Source of the DNA: Kofleriaceae bacterium
Lineage (GTDB): Bacteria; Myxococcota_A; Polyangia; Haliangiales; Haliangiaceae
Reading direction: 5' to 3'
DNA: 42,561 bases
NCBI GenBank assembly: GCA_018058095.1
Contig: JAGPCO010000063.1
Location: 1 to 42,561 of the forward strand
The position numbers and the translations under genes were made by a program. The notes below the pieces were generated by a model, which was given only the letters and a program-made list of their open reading frames with translations, was not told where the DNA came from and ran no database searches. Shown here piece by piece: positions 24,887 through 32,727 of the stretch. The stretch's first letter is position 1. Each line of letters opens with the position of its first letter.

Positions 24887-25591
24887 ATGACGTCGAGGTT
24901 GAACCTGGTTCGGATCGGTGCCGTGCTGGCAGCGACGGTGGCCGGCTGCGGTGGCGGCGCACCGGCCGAGCGCGCCACGTCGGTGGCGACGACCGCGAGC
25001 GACTGCGACCGCTACGTGACCCGGGTCCAGCCAGGCCTGACCCGGCTGGCGGCGCGTTCGCACGACGCGGCAGCGGCGCCGAGTGGCGACGAGCTGCGGG
25101 CGAGCTGCCAGGACGCGGCCCGTCCACCCGCGATGGACTGCATTCTCGCCGCCGATGACGATGGCGCGGTCGACGCCTGCCTCGAGGCCGAGTACGGCCG
25201 GCCGCGCAAGCGGCGGGTCACCGAGGCGCAGCTGGTGGCCAACAGGCTGGGCAAGTCCAGCAAGAACCACTTCGTGGAGATGGCCGCGTACCCGACCGGA
25301 GACACCGACTGGACGCCGGCGACGCCGTGCTGCGGGCAAGCCCAGCAGCGCTGCGCGGTCGACCTGGCGGCCTGGCAGGCCGAGCCGTGGCGCAGCCTCG
25401 ACTTCACCGTGGAGGAGCCGCACCATGTCCGGGTCAAGTACCGCGGGACGGCGAGCGCGTACACCGCCACGTTCTGGACCGACGACGACTGTGATGGCGC
25501 CGAGGACCCGGCCGAGCTGCTGATCCTCCGCGGCACCGCCGTCGATGGCAACCCGAGCCTGCAGATCACCGCCGGCGACACCAGCCGCTGA
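24887..25591 (+). CDS. Lipoprotein with type IV pilin-like C-terminal domain
   Basis: The 234-residue protein has a lipoprotein signal (AVLAATVAGC). Residues 120-220 resemble the globular end of deltaproteobacterial/myxobacterial PilA proteins: KNHFVEMAAYPTG, TPATPCCG, CAVDLAAWQAEPWRSLDFTV, then a Tyr-rich strand and ATFWTDDDCDG. There is no prepilin peptidase site or pilin N-terminal helix; lipidation replaces it, so it is unlikely to polymerise as a normal pilin. The first 110 residues contain CQDAARPPAMDC and are not recognised. The similarity is from memory of PilA sequences. Divergent from the protease operon, 75 nt apart. Confidence 0.7.
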   Translation: MTSRLNLVRIGAVLAATVAGCGGGAPAERATSVATTASDCDRYVTRVQPGLTRLAARSHDAAAAPSGDELRASCQDAARPPAMDCILAADDDGAVDACLEAEYGRPRKRRVTEAQLVANRLGKSSKNHFVEMAAYPTGDTDWTPATPCCGQAQQRCAVDLAAWQAEPWRSLDFTVEEPHHVRVKYRGTASAYTATFWTDDDCDGAEDPAELLILRGTAVDGNPSLQITAGDTSR

Positions 25592-25696
25592 CCGCACCGC
25601 GCCCACCGGCTCCGAGATTCTCCGAGGACACCCCGCCACACCTGGCGCTACCTCGGTGATAGCCGCGCCCTGTGTCGTCGACGAGGACGGTCGAGT

Positions 25697-25702
25697 TACC
25701 AT
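25697..25702 (+). promoter_or_regulatory. TANNNT -10 box (TACCAT), leaderless geometry
   Basis: TACCAT ends 7 nt before the ATG at 25710 and decides that start within a longer open frame. Confidence 0.5.
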
Positions 25703-25709
25703 CCTGCCA

Positions 25710-26135
25710 ATGCGCACCCGTGACACCAAGAGGGGCCTGCCCGAGCGCACGCGCCGCCCTTCGACCCGCCAGCCGCCACCCGCGCCGCCGCCGAGCCCGC
25801 CTCGCGCCAGCGCTCGCCAGACCGATGAGCCCGCCTTCTCCGACCGACCGACGATGCGAGACATGACGCCGCTGCCGGCGCTCGAGGTCAACGCGCGCGG
25901 CCAGTACAGCATCAGCGCCGCCCGGGGCATCCCTATCGACGTCGTCGCCGGCACGATCGAGCGGGGGCCAGCCCGCGGCAAGCGTCGGTCGACCGCGCCG
26001 GCGTACCAGGTCCGCGTCACCGCGACCGGGCCGCGCCAGCTCACCATCGAGGTCGGGGTGCAGGTCCTGACGATCGATCGCGGCTCGGCGCGGGCGCTGG
26101 CCGACGCGCTGCGCAAGGCGCTCGAAGAGCGGTAG
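25710..26135 (+). CDS. Hypothetical protein with disordered basic N-terminus
   Basis: The 141-residue protein starts with an Arg/Pro-rich, probably disordered segment (residues 1-50), followed by a compact region with ALEVNARGQYSISAARGIP, a basic loop and regular beta strands (YQVRVTA, LTIEVGVQVLTID), ending in a helix, ARALADALRKALEER. No signal peptide; no family recognised. A cytoplasmic location is likely. The gene lies 119 nt after the pilin-like lipoprotein gene on the same strand and has its own promoter-like box. Confidence 0.6.
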   Translation: MRTRDTKRGLPERTRRPSTRQPPPAPPPSPPRASARQTDEPAFSDRPTMRDMTPLPALEVNARGQYSISAARGIPIDVVAGTIERGPARGKRRSTAPAYQVRVTATGPRQLTIEVGVQVLTIDRGSARALADALRKALEER

Positions 26136-26202
26136 CGCGGCCCGCGGCAGGTTGCGAAAATATGCTGCAGCCCACTCCGGCCCCACCTGGCCCGGGCTCC
26201 TC

Positions 26203-26208
26203 TAGGGT
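26203..26208 (+). promoter_or_regulatory. TANNNT -10 box (TAGGGT), leaderless geometry
   Basis: TAGGGT ends 6 nt before the ATG at 26215. Confidence 0.6.
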
Positions 26209-26214
26209 GCCGGC

Positions 26215-27234
26215 ATGCACCTCCTCTCCGCCGCCGTCCTCACCCTGGCGGCGCTGACTGCCTGCCGCGATCGGACGTCTGACGCACCGGCTCCGAAGCC
26301 GCCCGAGCCGCCGGCATCGGTGGTCTCGGCCGGCATCGACGCCGGTCCGACGGCCACTTCCATCGCCCCACTGCCCGCGCCGAAGCCACCGGCGCGGATC
26401 CCGGTCGCGTTCGTGCTGACCCCGGGCGCCGAGGTGGTGGACTTCGCCGGGCCGTGGGGCGTGTTCGAGTACGTCCTCGTCGACGGCTACGACCAGTCGG
26501 TGTTCCAGCTCTACACCGTGGCCGAGCGAGCCGAGCCCTTCAGGCTCTCGGGCGGGCTGACCGTCGTCCCCGACTACACGTTCGCCAGCGCGCCACCGCC
26601 CAAGATCGTGGTGGTCCCGGCGCAGGAGGGTGAAGCGTCCGCCGCCGAAATCGCGTGGCTGCGCCGCACCGCGCCGGGCACCGACCTGACCATGTCGGTG
26701 TGCAACGGCGCCTTCGTGCTGGGTCAGGCCGGGCTCCTCGACGGCAAGGCGGCGACCTCGCATCACAACGCGTACGCGCTGTTCGAGGCCACGTTCCCCG
26801 AGGTGACGCTCCGACGCGGTGCGCGCTTCGTCGACGCCGACGGGATCTCGACCGCGGGTGGCCTGACCTCCGGCATCGACCTCGCGCTCCACGTGGTCGA
26901 GCGCTACTTCGGTCGGGCTGTGGCGGAGCAGACGGCGACCTTGCTCGAGTACCAGGGCCAGGGCTGGAAGGACTCGGCGTCGAACGCCGCGTTCGCGGCC
27001 AAGCCGGTGTCGACCCCTGACCGGCCGATCTGCCCGGTGTGCGAGATGCCGGTCGACCAGGACACGGCCTTGCACGGGACCTTTCACGGCCACGAGTACG
27101 CGTTCTGCTCCGCCAGCTGCAAGGCAGCGTTCGACAAGGCGCCGGAGCGCTTCGCGCAGGAGGCCAGCCCGGCGGCGCCAGGCGCCCCTGACCCCTCGGG
27201 CCAGGGCACTGTGGCGCCCTCGCGTCAGCCGTGA
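26215..27234 (+). CDS. DJ-1/PfpI-domain lipoprotein fused to a YHS metal-binding domain
   Basis: The 339-residue protein has a lipoprotein signal (LLSAAVLTLAALTAC, Cys17), a Pro/Ala-rich linker to about residue 60, then a DJ-1/PfpI (class I glutamine amidotransferase-like) domain: IPVAFVLTPGAEVVDFAGPWG, the nucleophile elbow MSVCNGAFVLGQAGLL with Cys at about 162, and GGLTSGIDLALHVVERYFG. Residues 270-315 form a YHS/TRASH-like domain: CPVCEMPVDQ, then HGHEYAFCSASCKAAFDKAPERF. YHS domains bind metal, often copper or heavy metals. Both domains are common, but this lipid-anchored fusion is unusual. A periplasmic metal-stress role is inference. Confidence 0.82.
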   Translation: MHLLSAAVLTLAALTACRDRTSDAPAPKPPEPPASVVSAGIDAGPTATSIAPLPAPKPPARIPVAFVLTPGAEVVDFAGPWGVFEYVLVDGYDQSVFQLYTVAERAEPFRLSGGLTVVPDYTFASAPPPKIVVVPAQEGEASAAEIAWLRRTAPGTDLTMSVCNGAFVLGQAGLLDGKAATSHHNAYALFEATFPEVTLRRGARFVDADGISTAGGLTSGIDLALHVVERYFGRAVAEQTATLLEYQGQGWKDSASNAAFAAKPVSTPDRPICPVCEMPVDQDTALHGTFHGHEYAFCSASCKAAFDKAPERFAQEASPAAPGAPDPSGQGTVAPSRQP

Positions 27235-27316
27235 AGCCACGGATGGGGCGCCCTGCGGCCTGATCTCATCACTTACCCGCGATCCTGGCGGGCGTCCGGC
27301 CCGGCACCGATCGTGC

Positions 27317-27322
27317 TACGTG
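27317..27322 (+). promoter_or_regulatory. Imperfect -10 box (TACGTG) at leaderless spacing
   Basis: TACGTG ends 7 nt before the ATG at 27330; the last base differs from TANNNT. Confidence 0.35.
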
Positions 27323-27329
27323 AGCCGCC

Positions 27330-28262
27330 ATGCGCCTGTTTGCCCTCATGTTGCTCGCGGCGGGATGTGGCGGGGCCTCGGCCAGCGCCCGGGTCACCGT
27401 CGCCGTCCACGACGACCTCCAGGTCGCGACGTCCGCCCTGGCCGGGTGTGCGCAGGGCGACCTCGCGCCCCAGCTGCAGATCGTGGCCGACCTGCGCGAC
27501 AGCTATCACGAGATGATCGTGTGCGGCGGGCTGTCGATGCAGTTCAACGGCTCGATCGAGAACGTCATCGCCAACGCCGTGCTGCAGAAGGCCACCGGCA
27601 ACCCCATGACCTACCGGGGCGACGGCGTGTTCGCGACGCCCAACGGGGTGATGTGGATCCGGACCAGCCTGGCCGGCAGCCCGATCGGCTTCAACGTGCT
27701 CGACCCGCACAGCTACCTGGCCGGCCTGACCGTCAACGCCAACGTCAGCGGCGCCGTGTCCGGCGTCGCCGGCGGCGGCAGCCCGTGGAAGATGCTGGGC
27801 CGCGCCGCCGCCAAGGCCGACGTCCAGATCAGCTTCCAGTCCGAGGGGCCTGGCTTCGGGTTGCTCGGCATCACCGTGCAGGAGGCTCGCTCCGGCAAGC
27901 TCGACCTCGGCAAGATCAAGCGCTCGCTCGGCTCCCTCATCCACGTCGAGAACCGCGTCGCCGTCGACAACAACTACGGCGGCACCACCGTGCGCTACCA
28001 GCTGCAGAGCCCGGCCATGCCGATCAACGCCATGACCGGGCCCAACAAGGTGCCGATGCAGCTGGCCTCGATCGAGGCGACCAACCCCGGCCTGGGCCAG
28101 ACCATGAAGGTCACGACCTGGACCATGGATTACAAGGGCGACGGCGGCACCGTGCTCGACGGCACCATCGGCATGGACATCGACGGCGGCGCCTTCCCGT
28201 ACCACGTCGAGATGGTCTATCCGCACCGCATGGAGCCGGACATCCGCCTCAGCTGTCGCTAG
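27330..28262 (+). CDS. Hypothetical exported lipoprotein
   Basis: The 310-residue protein starts MRLFALMLLAAGCGG, a very short lipoprotein signal. The mature domain is beta-rich and uncharged in places (LTVNANVSGAVSGVAGGG, VDNNYGGTTVRYQL), with one short helical linker (LGKIKRSLGSLIHVEN). I recognise no family or catalytic motif. It ends in the bidirectional hairpin at 28259-28289. Confidence 0.7.
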   Translation: MRLFALMLLAAGCGGASASARVTVAVHDDLQVATSALAGCAQGDLAPQLQIVADLRDSYHEMIVCGGLSMQFNGSIENVIANAVLQKATGNPMTYRGDGVFATPNGVMWIRTSLAGSPIGFNVLDPHSYLAGLTVNANVSGAVSGVAGGGSPWKMLGRAAAKADVQISFQSEGPGFGLLGITVQEARSGKLDLGKIKRSLGSLIHVENRVAVDNNYGGTTVRYQLQSPAMPINAMTGPNKVPMQLASIEATNPGLGQTMKVTTWTMDYKGDGGTVLDGTIGMDIDGGAFPYHVEMVYPHRMEPDIRLSCR

Positions 28263-28289
28263 CAGGCTGCAAAAGCAGCCGCCTGCTAG
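28259..28289. terminator. Bidirectional hairpin carrying the stop codons of two convergent genes
   Basis: CTAGCA-GGCTGC, loop AAAA, then GCAGCC-GCC-TGCTAG form two 6-bp helices with a 3-nt bulge. The TAG stop of the plus-strand lipoprotein gene lies in the left arm (28260-28262) and the TAG of the minus-strand gene in the right arm (28286-28288). No long U-tract follows, so termination may be partial or the hairpin may protect both 3' ends. Confidence 0.65.
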
Positions 28290-28654
28290 TCATTTCCGAT
28301 CGCGACGGTCGTGACCACGAGCGCCGTCGCCACCACGAACCCACTCGGCTCGGCGCCGTCGGGCGTGAACAGCTCGAACACGATGTCGTCGGCGTCGTGA
28401 TCGGCCCGAGACGGCAGCGGGGCGTCCTCGCTCGCGACCCGGACCCGATAGCCCCACGAGGTCTGCGTCGGCACCTGCAGGTAGCGGGCGTCGCAGAAGG
28501 TCAGCGCCCCGTACACCAGGTCGCCCCACTCGACGTGGACGACCTCGAAGCGCACCGAGCCGTCGGCGGGGTCGACCCCGGCCAGGCGCAGGCCGAGCAG
28601 GGCATGCCGCTGCAACAGGGCGTTGGCCTCGGCGATCGAGTTCGACGGCGCCAC
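28286..28654 (-). CDS. Hypothetical cytoplasmic protein, GTG start
   Basis: The 122-residue protein lacks a signal peptide. It has an N-terminal helix (SIAEANALLQRHALLGLRLAG) followed by strands (VRFEVVHVEWG, WGYRVRVASE, VFELFTPDG). No family recognised. The start is GTG, supported by TAGCGT ending exactly 6 nt upstream. It is divergent from the small lipoprotein gene at 28737. Confidence 0.6.
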   Translation of the reverse strand: MAPSNSIAEANALLQRHALLGLRLAGVDPADGSVRFEVVHVEWGDLVYGALTFCDARYLQVPTQTSWGYRVRVASEDAPLPSRADHDADDIVFELFTPDGAEPSGFVVATALVVTTVAIGND

Positions 28655-28660
28655 CCCACG

Positions 28661-28666
28661 ACGCTA
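28661..28666 (-). promoter_or_regulatory. TANNNT -10 box (TAGCGT) at a GTG start
   Basis: TAGCGT ends 6 nt before the GTG at 28654. Confidence 0.55.
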
Positions 28667-28736
28667 CCGCGAAGCCGGCCTGGGAATCGTGGTACCTGAC
28701 GGGGACAACCCGTTCGCGCAACAAGGAGACAAGGCG

Positions 28737-29120
28737 ATGACGTTCAAGCACCTGGTCGGGGCCGTGGCGATGAGCGTGACGATGAGCCTGGCGCTTGGCG
28801 CCTGCGGCGGTGGCGGCTCGGCCGACGTCGAGGCGTTCATCAAGCTGGACAGCGAGAAGGCCGCGGCCTTCGCCGTCGGCGGTGACGACTGCGACGCCAA
28901 GGCCAAGAGCGTGGGTGACTGGCGCAAGGCCAACACCACCAAGTACAAGGCCATGCAGGACAAGCTCAAGAAGCAGTGGCCCAAGGGCCCGCCCAAGGAG
29001 GTGACCGAGAAGCACGGCGAGAAGCTGCAGGCCAACAAGAAGGCCGTGATGGACGCCATGCTGACGTGCACCGGCAACGAGGCCTTCAACAAGATGATGG
29101 ACGACACCCGCGACCTGTAG
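28737..29120 (+). CDS. Small helical lipoprotein
   Basis: The 127-residue protein has a lipoprotein signal (MSVTMSLALGAC) and a Lys-rich helical mature part (KAKSVGDWRKANTTKYKAMQ, KQWPKGPPKEVTEKHGEK) with two cysteines (DDCD, LTCTG) that could pair. Its Lys and Ala content differs from the Arg-rich neighbours. Function unknown. AAGGAG lies 9 nt before the ATG, so this gene uses Shine-Dalgarno initiation. Confidence 0.75.
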   Translation: MTFKHLVGAVAMSVTMSLALGACGGGGSADVEAFIKLDSEKAAAFAVGGDDCDAKAKSVGDWRKANTTKYKAMQDKLKKQWPKGPPKEVTEKHGEKLQANKKAVMDAMLTCTGNEAFNKMMDDTRDL

Positions 29121-29177
29121 GCCCGTCGACGATGCCGTGTCGCTCCGTGGTGTAGCCCACCGCCGAGTAACGCGCTG

Positions 29178-29888
29178 CTACGGCGCAGAGACTCGCTTGA
29201 GCCGCCCGGCCAGGCGGGCACGGGCGCGGGTGACCAGGCGGCGCAGACCGGCGTCGCGGGTGGCCGCGAGCACCTCGTCGAGCGCCACCAGCTCGGCGGC
29301 GCCGCCTTGCTGGACGATCAGCGCCAGCGCACCCACGTTCCACATCCGCCAGGCGCTCGCACGCCAGCCCCGCAGCGGCCGGGCCGCGACGACCGCCACG
29401 TTGGCGCGGTAGCGCTCGATCAACCAGGGCAACACCCGCTCGTCGCCACTGCGGCCGAGGGTGGTCAGCACGGTCCGCGGATCCTGTTCGGGCGGGGTCG
29501 CCGGTGCCATCAACCTGGCGACGACATCGACCTCGCCGGTCCGGGTCTGCACCGGGTTGACCCCGAAGGCGGCCAGCACCGGCGCACAGGCAGCGACCGG
29601 GCCGGTCGCCGTCGACAGGTCCAGCCGGGCGACGATGGCCGTGCAGGCCGCGACGATGCGGGCCTGACGCCGAGTGTCACCCTCCAGGCACAGGCGCCAG
29701 TACTCCGACAGCCGGGCGGCGCGCGCAGGTCTGACGGCGGCGGCCTCGAGCTGGTCGACGTAGCCATCCAGCTCCGCGTCGTCGACGCAGATGCCGGCGC
29801 GGCCCAGGCCGGGGCGCGCCAGCAGGACCACGGCGCAGGTGGCGAGGAGGGAGAGGGCGGTGGCGCGGGGCACCGGGTCACAACGCAC
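29178..29888 (-). CDS. Hypothetical exported protein, GTG start
   Basis: The 236-residue protein has a signal peptide (ALSLLATCAVVLLARPGLGRA) and a mostly helical mature part with paired cysteines (ICVDD, LCLEGD, AACTAI, AACAPVL). No recognised family. The GTG start at 29888 has GAGGAGG 8 nt upstream, inside the end of a 45-codon upstream frame; the two overlap by 11 nt, so the gene is probably translated by coupling. Confidence 0.65.
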   Translation of the reverse strand: MRCDPVPRATALSLLATCAVVLLARPGLGRAGICVDDAELDGYVDQLEAAAVRPARAARLSEYWRLCLEGDTRRQARIVAACTAIVARLDLSTATGPVAACAPVLAAFGVNPVQTRTGEVDVVARLMAPATPPEQDPRTVLTTLGRSGDERVLPWLIERYRANVAVVAARPLRGWRASAWRMWNVGALALIVQQGGAAELVALDEVLAATRDAGLRRLVTRARARLAGRLKRVSAP

Positions 29889-30015
29889 GGGTCGCCCTCC
29901 TCATTCCCGGCGGGCACGCCGCCAGCGGCCGGTGGAGCGCGACGACGAGGGCGCCGGCCGCCAGCGCACCACTGGCGTCGATCCACAGGGTGTTGCGGAT
30001 CAGCGGGCCCGGCAT
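29878..30015 (-). CDS. Small membrane peptide upstream of the exported protein
   Basis: A 45-residue frame reads MPGPLIRNTLWIDASG, then a hydrophobic segment (ALAAGALVVALHRPLAAC) and ends PPGMRRATRAL. TAGACT ends 6 nt before its ATG, the same promoter geometry as larger genes. Its 3' end carries the ribosome-binding site of the next gene and overlaps it by 11 nt. The start resembles the first helix of longer four-helix membrane proteins, so it may be a real coupled leader or a decayed N-terminus. Confidence 0.45.
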   Translation of the reverse strand: MPGPLIRNTLWIDASGALAAGALVVALHRPLAACPPGMRRATRAL

Positions 30016-30021
30016 GGCCCG

Positions 30022-30027
30022 AGTCTA
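30022..30027 (-). promoter_or_regulatory. TANNNT -10 box (TAGACT), leaderless geometry
   Basis: TAGACT ends 6 nt before the ATG at 30015, the best evidence that the short frame is translated. Confidence 0.5.
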
Positions 30028-30086
30028 CGCCACCGCGGCGCCCGCCTGCGCCTCGTCCGCGGTGCTGGCATGGCACAGTCGCGGCC

Positions 30087-30788
30087 ATGCCCAGCCTCGC
30101 CGCGTTTCCGATCACGAAGAAGTGGCCAGCCCAGCACCCGGACCGGCTCCAGCTGTACTCGCTGCCGACGCCGAACGGGCAGAAGGTCGGCATCGCCCTC
30201 GAGGAGCTCGGCCTGCCGTACGAGGCGCACGTGGTCAGCTTCGACCAGAACGACCAGCTGTCGCCGGAGTTTCTCTCGCTCAACCCCAACAACAAGATCC
30301 CGGTCGTGCTGGATCCCGACGGCCCGGGTGGCCAGCCGCTGGCGCTGTTCGAGTCGGGCGCGATCCTCCTGTACCTGGCCGACAAGACCGGCCAGCTCAT
30401 GCCGGCTGATCCAGCCGCGCGCTGGCACACGACGCAGTGGCTGATGTGGCAGATGGGCGGGCTCGGCCCGATGTTCGGCCAGGTCGGCTACTTCGTGAAG
30501 TTCGCCGGCAAGGACCTCGAGGACAAGCGGCCGCGTGACCGCTACGTCGGCGAGGCGCGCCGCCTGCTCGGCGTGCTCGACCGCCACCTGGCCGACCGCG
30601 CCTGGATGATGGGCGACACGTTCACGATCGCCGACATCGCCATCTTCCCGTGGGTGCGAACCCTGTCGGTGTTCTACCAGGCCGACCAGCTGGTCGGCCT
30701 GGCCGAACACACCCACGTCACTCGCGTGCTCGCCGCCTTCCTGGCTCGCCCCGCGGTGCAACGTGGGCTCGACGTGCCGAAGCGCTAG
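30087..30788 (+). CDS. Glutathione S-transferase, YghU/Nu-class type
   Basis: The 233-residue cytoplasmic protein has the thioredoxin-like GST N-terminal domain (QLYSLPTPNGQKVGIALEEL, NPNNKIPVVLD, FESGAILLYLADKTG) and the all-helical C-terminal domain (QWLMWQMGGLGPMFGQ, then FTIADIAIFPWV). The N-terminal extension before the first strand and the TPNG and NPNNKIP motifs match the YghU-like class, which uses glutathione in disulfide or peroxide chemistry. CACAGT, one base from TANNNT, ends 7 nt before the ATG at 30087. Confidence 0.9.
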   Translation: MPSLAAFPITKKWPAQHPDRLQLYSLPTPNGQKVGIALEELGLPYEAHVVSFDQNDQLSPEFLSLNPNNKIPVVLDPDGPGGQPLALFESGAILLYLADKTGQLMPADPAARWHTTQWLMWQMGGLGPMFGQVGYFVKFAGKDLEDKRPRDRYVGEARRLLGVLDRHLADRAWMMGDTFTIADIAIFPWVRTLSVFYQADQLVGLAEHTHVTRVLAAFLARPAVQRGLDVPKR

Positions 30789-30792
30789 GTCG

Positions 30793-31191
30793 TCACGGCA
30801 GCGGGCCGCGCGCGATCACGCCCTCCTGGCCCGTCACCCACAGGCCGGCGCCGGGAATGCCGACGACGCCGGCGGCCCCGTCGAGGGCGGTGGCGGTGAA
30901 GGCGGTGCCGTCCCAGTGCAGGAGGCCACGGCCGTTCTCGACGAACCACACGTCGTCCGGACCGGCGGCCCAGCCGCTGCTGAGGTAGGGCCGCGCCTGC
31001 GTGGTCGCGGTGATCGAGCGCCAGCTCGTGCCGTCCCAGTGCCGCACCTGCTGCGACTCGCCAGCGACCCACACGTCGTCAGGGGAGATCGCCACCACCG
31101 CGGTCCACACGATCGAGCGCTCGGGATCGTCGAGGTTGACCTTGCGCCAGCTGGTCCGATCAGGGCACGAGCATGAACACCGCCGAGTCAT
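30793..31191 (-). pseudogene. Truncated C-terminal remnant of a beta-propeller (DVW/HWDGTSW repeat) gene
   Basis: The 132-codon frame contains WTAVVAISPDDVWVAGES, HWDGTSWRSI, SGWAAGPDDVWFVENGR and LHWDGTAF, repeats typical of myxobacterial WD40-like surface proteins. It begins in the middle of a repeat: the homologous part starts at TSWRKV (31155), 5 nt after the stop of the upstream lipoprotein gene. The only ATG, at 31191, yields an out-of-family lead overlapping that gene by 32 nt. No signal peptide. A deletion that removed the 5' part is the simplest explanation; a small functional protein is less likely. Confidence 0.6.
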
Positions 31192-32617
31192 GGTAGGCGG
31201 TCGCCAGCGGCAGCCCCGGTGTGGTGTCGCCAGCGCTCAGGCCCGGCAGGCCCCGGGTGGTGTAGGCGCGGATCTGGTAGGGCTGCCCGACGACGAGGAC
31301 ACCCTCGGGGATCGAGAAGCTCGGTCCAACCGCGCTGGACGCCACGAACACCGGCTCGAAGCGCAGCGGCCCGCCGTCGTCGAGGCCGCGGCTGATGGTG
31401 ATCGTGTAGCTGTCCGCCGTCCCATCGACGACCACGTTCACCTCGATGGGACCGGCGGGCAGGTCCACCATCACCCCGTCGGTCGACAGCGCGGTCCCGT
31501 CCATCACCACCTGGGTCGGCACCGCGCCGTCGGCGTGGAGCGAGACCGGCGCGCCCGCGCTGCCCAGGTCCGCCGCGTACACGTAGGCCCCGGTGTAGCT
31601 CTTGAACGGCGGCGCCACCCCGACCGTCGTGTCCCGTTCGAAGGTCTGCTGGACGACCACGTACGCCGGCCAGGCGAAGGGGTTGGCGAACGACGTCGAG
31701 ATCGCCCCGGCGGTGAAGCCGTCGGCGCTCCCGACCAGGCCGAGGCCGGCGAACAGGGCCGGGACCGACCACATCGCGTAGAAGTCCCAGCGCTGCACGC
31801 CAGCCGCCGCGCTCGGCGTGGGATCCGCGGCGCGCAAGCGCGCCTCGAGGCCGTGATCGATCACGGTGAGCTCGGCCCGCTGGTTGATCGTGGTCGCGGC
31901 CATGGACCCGCTGATGAGGGTGGTGCCGGGCACGAACACCGGGCCAACGTCGACCAGCGCCCCCGCCGTGGAGCCCCCGAGGTAGCGCAGGAGATAGACG
32001 AGGTCGCCGGCCTGCGGGCGCGCCGCCGGACGGCCCGAGATCGAGGTCAGCGTCGACCACCGGATCGGACCGGTGTCGAGCGAGAGGCTGCCGGAGTCCT
32101 CGCAGCCGGGCACCAGGCCCGACAGCCACGCTCCCGTCACCAGCAGCACGCAGCTCGACACCCCGGCGCCGTCGCGCAGGATGTCGAGCTCGAACGCGTC
32201 GCTCTTGCTGGCCGGGATCTCGTCGCGGTGGCCGACGAAGGTCGAGGCCCAGCGCTGGTCGCGCGCCGGCAGCTCGGACACGTGCAGCACGCCCGACACG
32301 GGGTCGGGTCGAACCAGTCGAAACCCGGCGCCGACCGGAACCGGCGCGGTGTACTCGCCGACCGCGACCTCGGTCAGCTCGACCCGGCGCGCCGGCACCT
32401 GGTCGTCGACCAGCACGTAGCTGCGCCCGAGGTCGAGCGCACCCGGCTCGCGGGTCACCACGGTGGTCACCACGTCGACGTCGATGCGGACCCGCACCAG
32501 CTCGGACGAGGGGGTGGCGTCGAGGTCGGCATCGGGGCCGTCCCCCTGACCAGGGTCGACGCCGAACACCAGGTCGCACCCCGCCACGGTCAGGAGGAGC
32601 AGGGCCAGGGCACGCAT
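31160..32617 (-). CDS. Large hypothetical lipoprotein
   Basis: The 485-residue protein begins MRALALLLLTVAGCDLVFG, a lipoprotein signal of a type I associate with Kofleriaceae-like genomes. The mature part is beta-rich with repeated Gly-Ala-Thr loops and two cysteines (SSCVLLV, PGCEDSG). No catalytic motif or family recognised; a surface-exposed or cell-envelope protein is likely. TAAGCT ends 7 nt before the ATG at 32617. Its stop lies beside the truncated propeller remnant. Confidence 0.75.
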   Translation of the reverse strand: MRALALLLLTVAGCDLVFGVDPGQGDGPDADLDATPSSELVRVRIDVDVVTTVVTREPGALDLGRSYVLVDDQVPARRVELTEVAVGEYTAPVPVGAGFRLVRPDPVSGVLHVSELPARDQRWASTFVGHRDEIPASKSDAFELDILRDGAGVSSCVLLVTGAWLSGLVPGCEDSGSLSLDTGPIRWSTLTSISGRPAARPQAGDLVYLLRYLGGSTAGALVDVGPVFVPGTTLISGSMAATTINQRAELTVIDHGLEARLRAADPTPSAAAGVQRWDFYAMWSVPALFAGLGLVGSADGFTAGAISTSFANPFAWPAYVVVQQTFERDTTVGVAPPFKSYTGAYVYAADLGSAGAPVSLHADGAVPTQVVMDGTALSTDGVMVDLPAGPIEVNVVVDGTADSYTITISRGLDDGGPLRFEPVFVASSAVGPSFSIPEGVLVVGQPYQIRAYTTRGLPGLSAGDTTPGLPLATAYHDSAVFMLVP

Positions 32618-32624
32618 TCGCGGA

Positions 32625-32630
32625 AGCTTA
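32625..32630 (-). promoter_or_regulatory. TANNNT -10 box (TAAGCT), leaderless geometry
   Basis: TAAGCT ends 7 nt before the ATG at 32617. Confidence 0.6.
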
Positions 32631-32715
32631 CCCTGCCGTCGCCGCCGAGGTCACGGCGCCATCATCCATCGCGGCCGAGCACAAGAATCGTCAAGATCGC
32701 GGGGGGCGCGCTCCG

Positions 32716-32721
32716 TACCGT
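32716..32721 (+). promoter_or_regulatory. TANNNT -10 box (TACCGT), leaderless geometry
   Basis: TACCGT ends 6 nt before the ATG at 32728; it should drive the membrane-protein/AraC pair. Confidence 0.6.
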
Positions 32722-32727
32722 ACGTCC

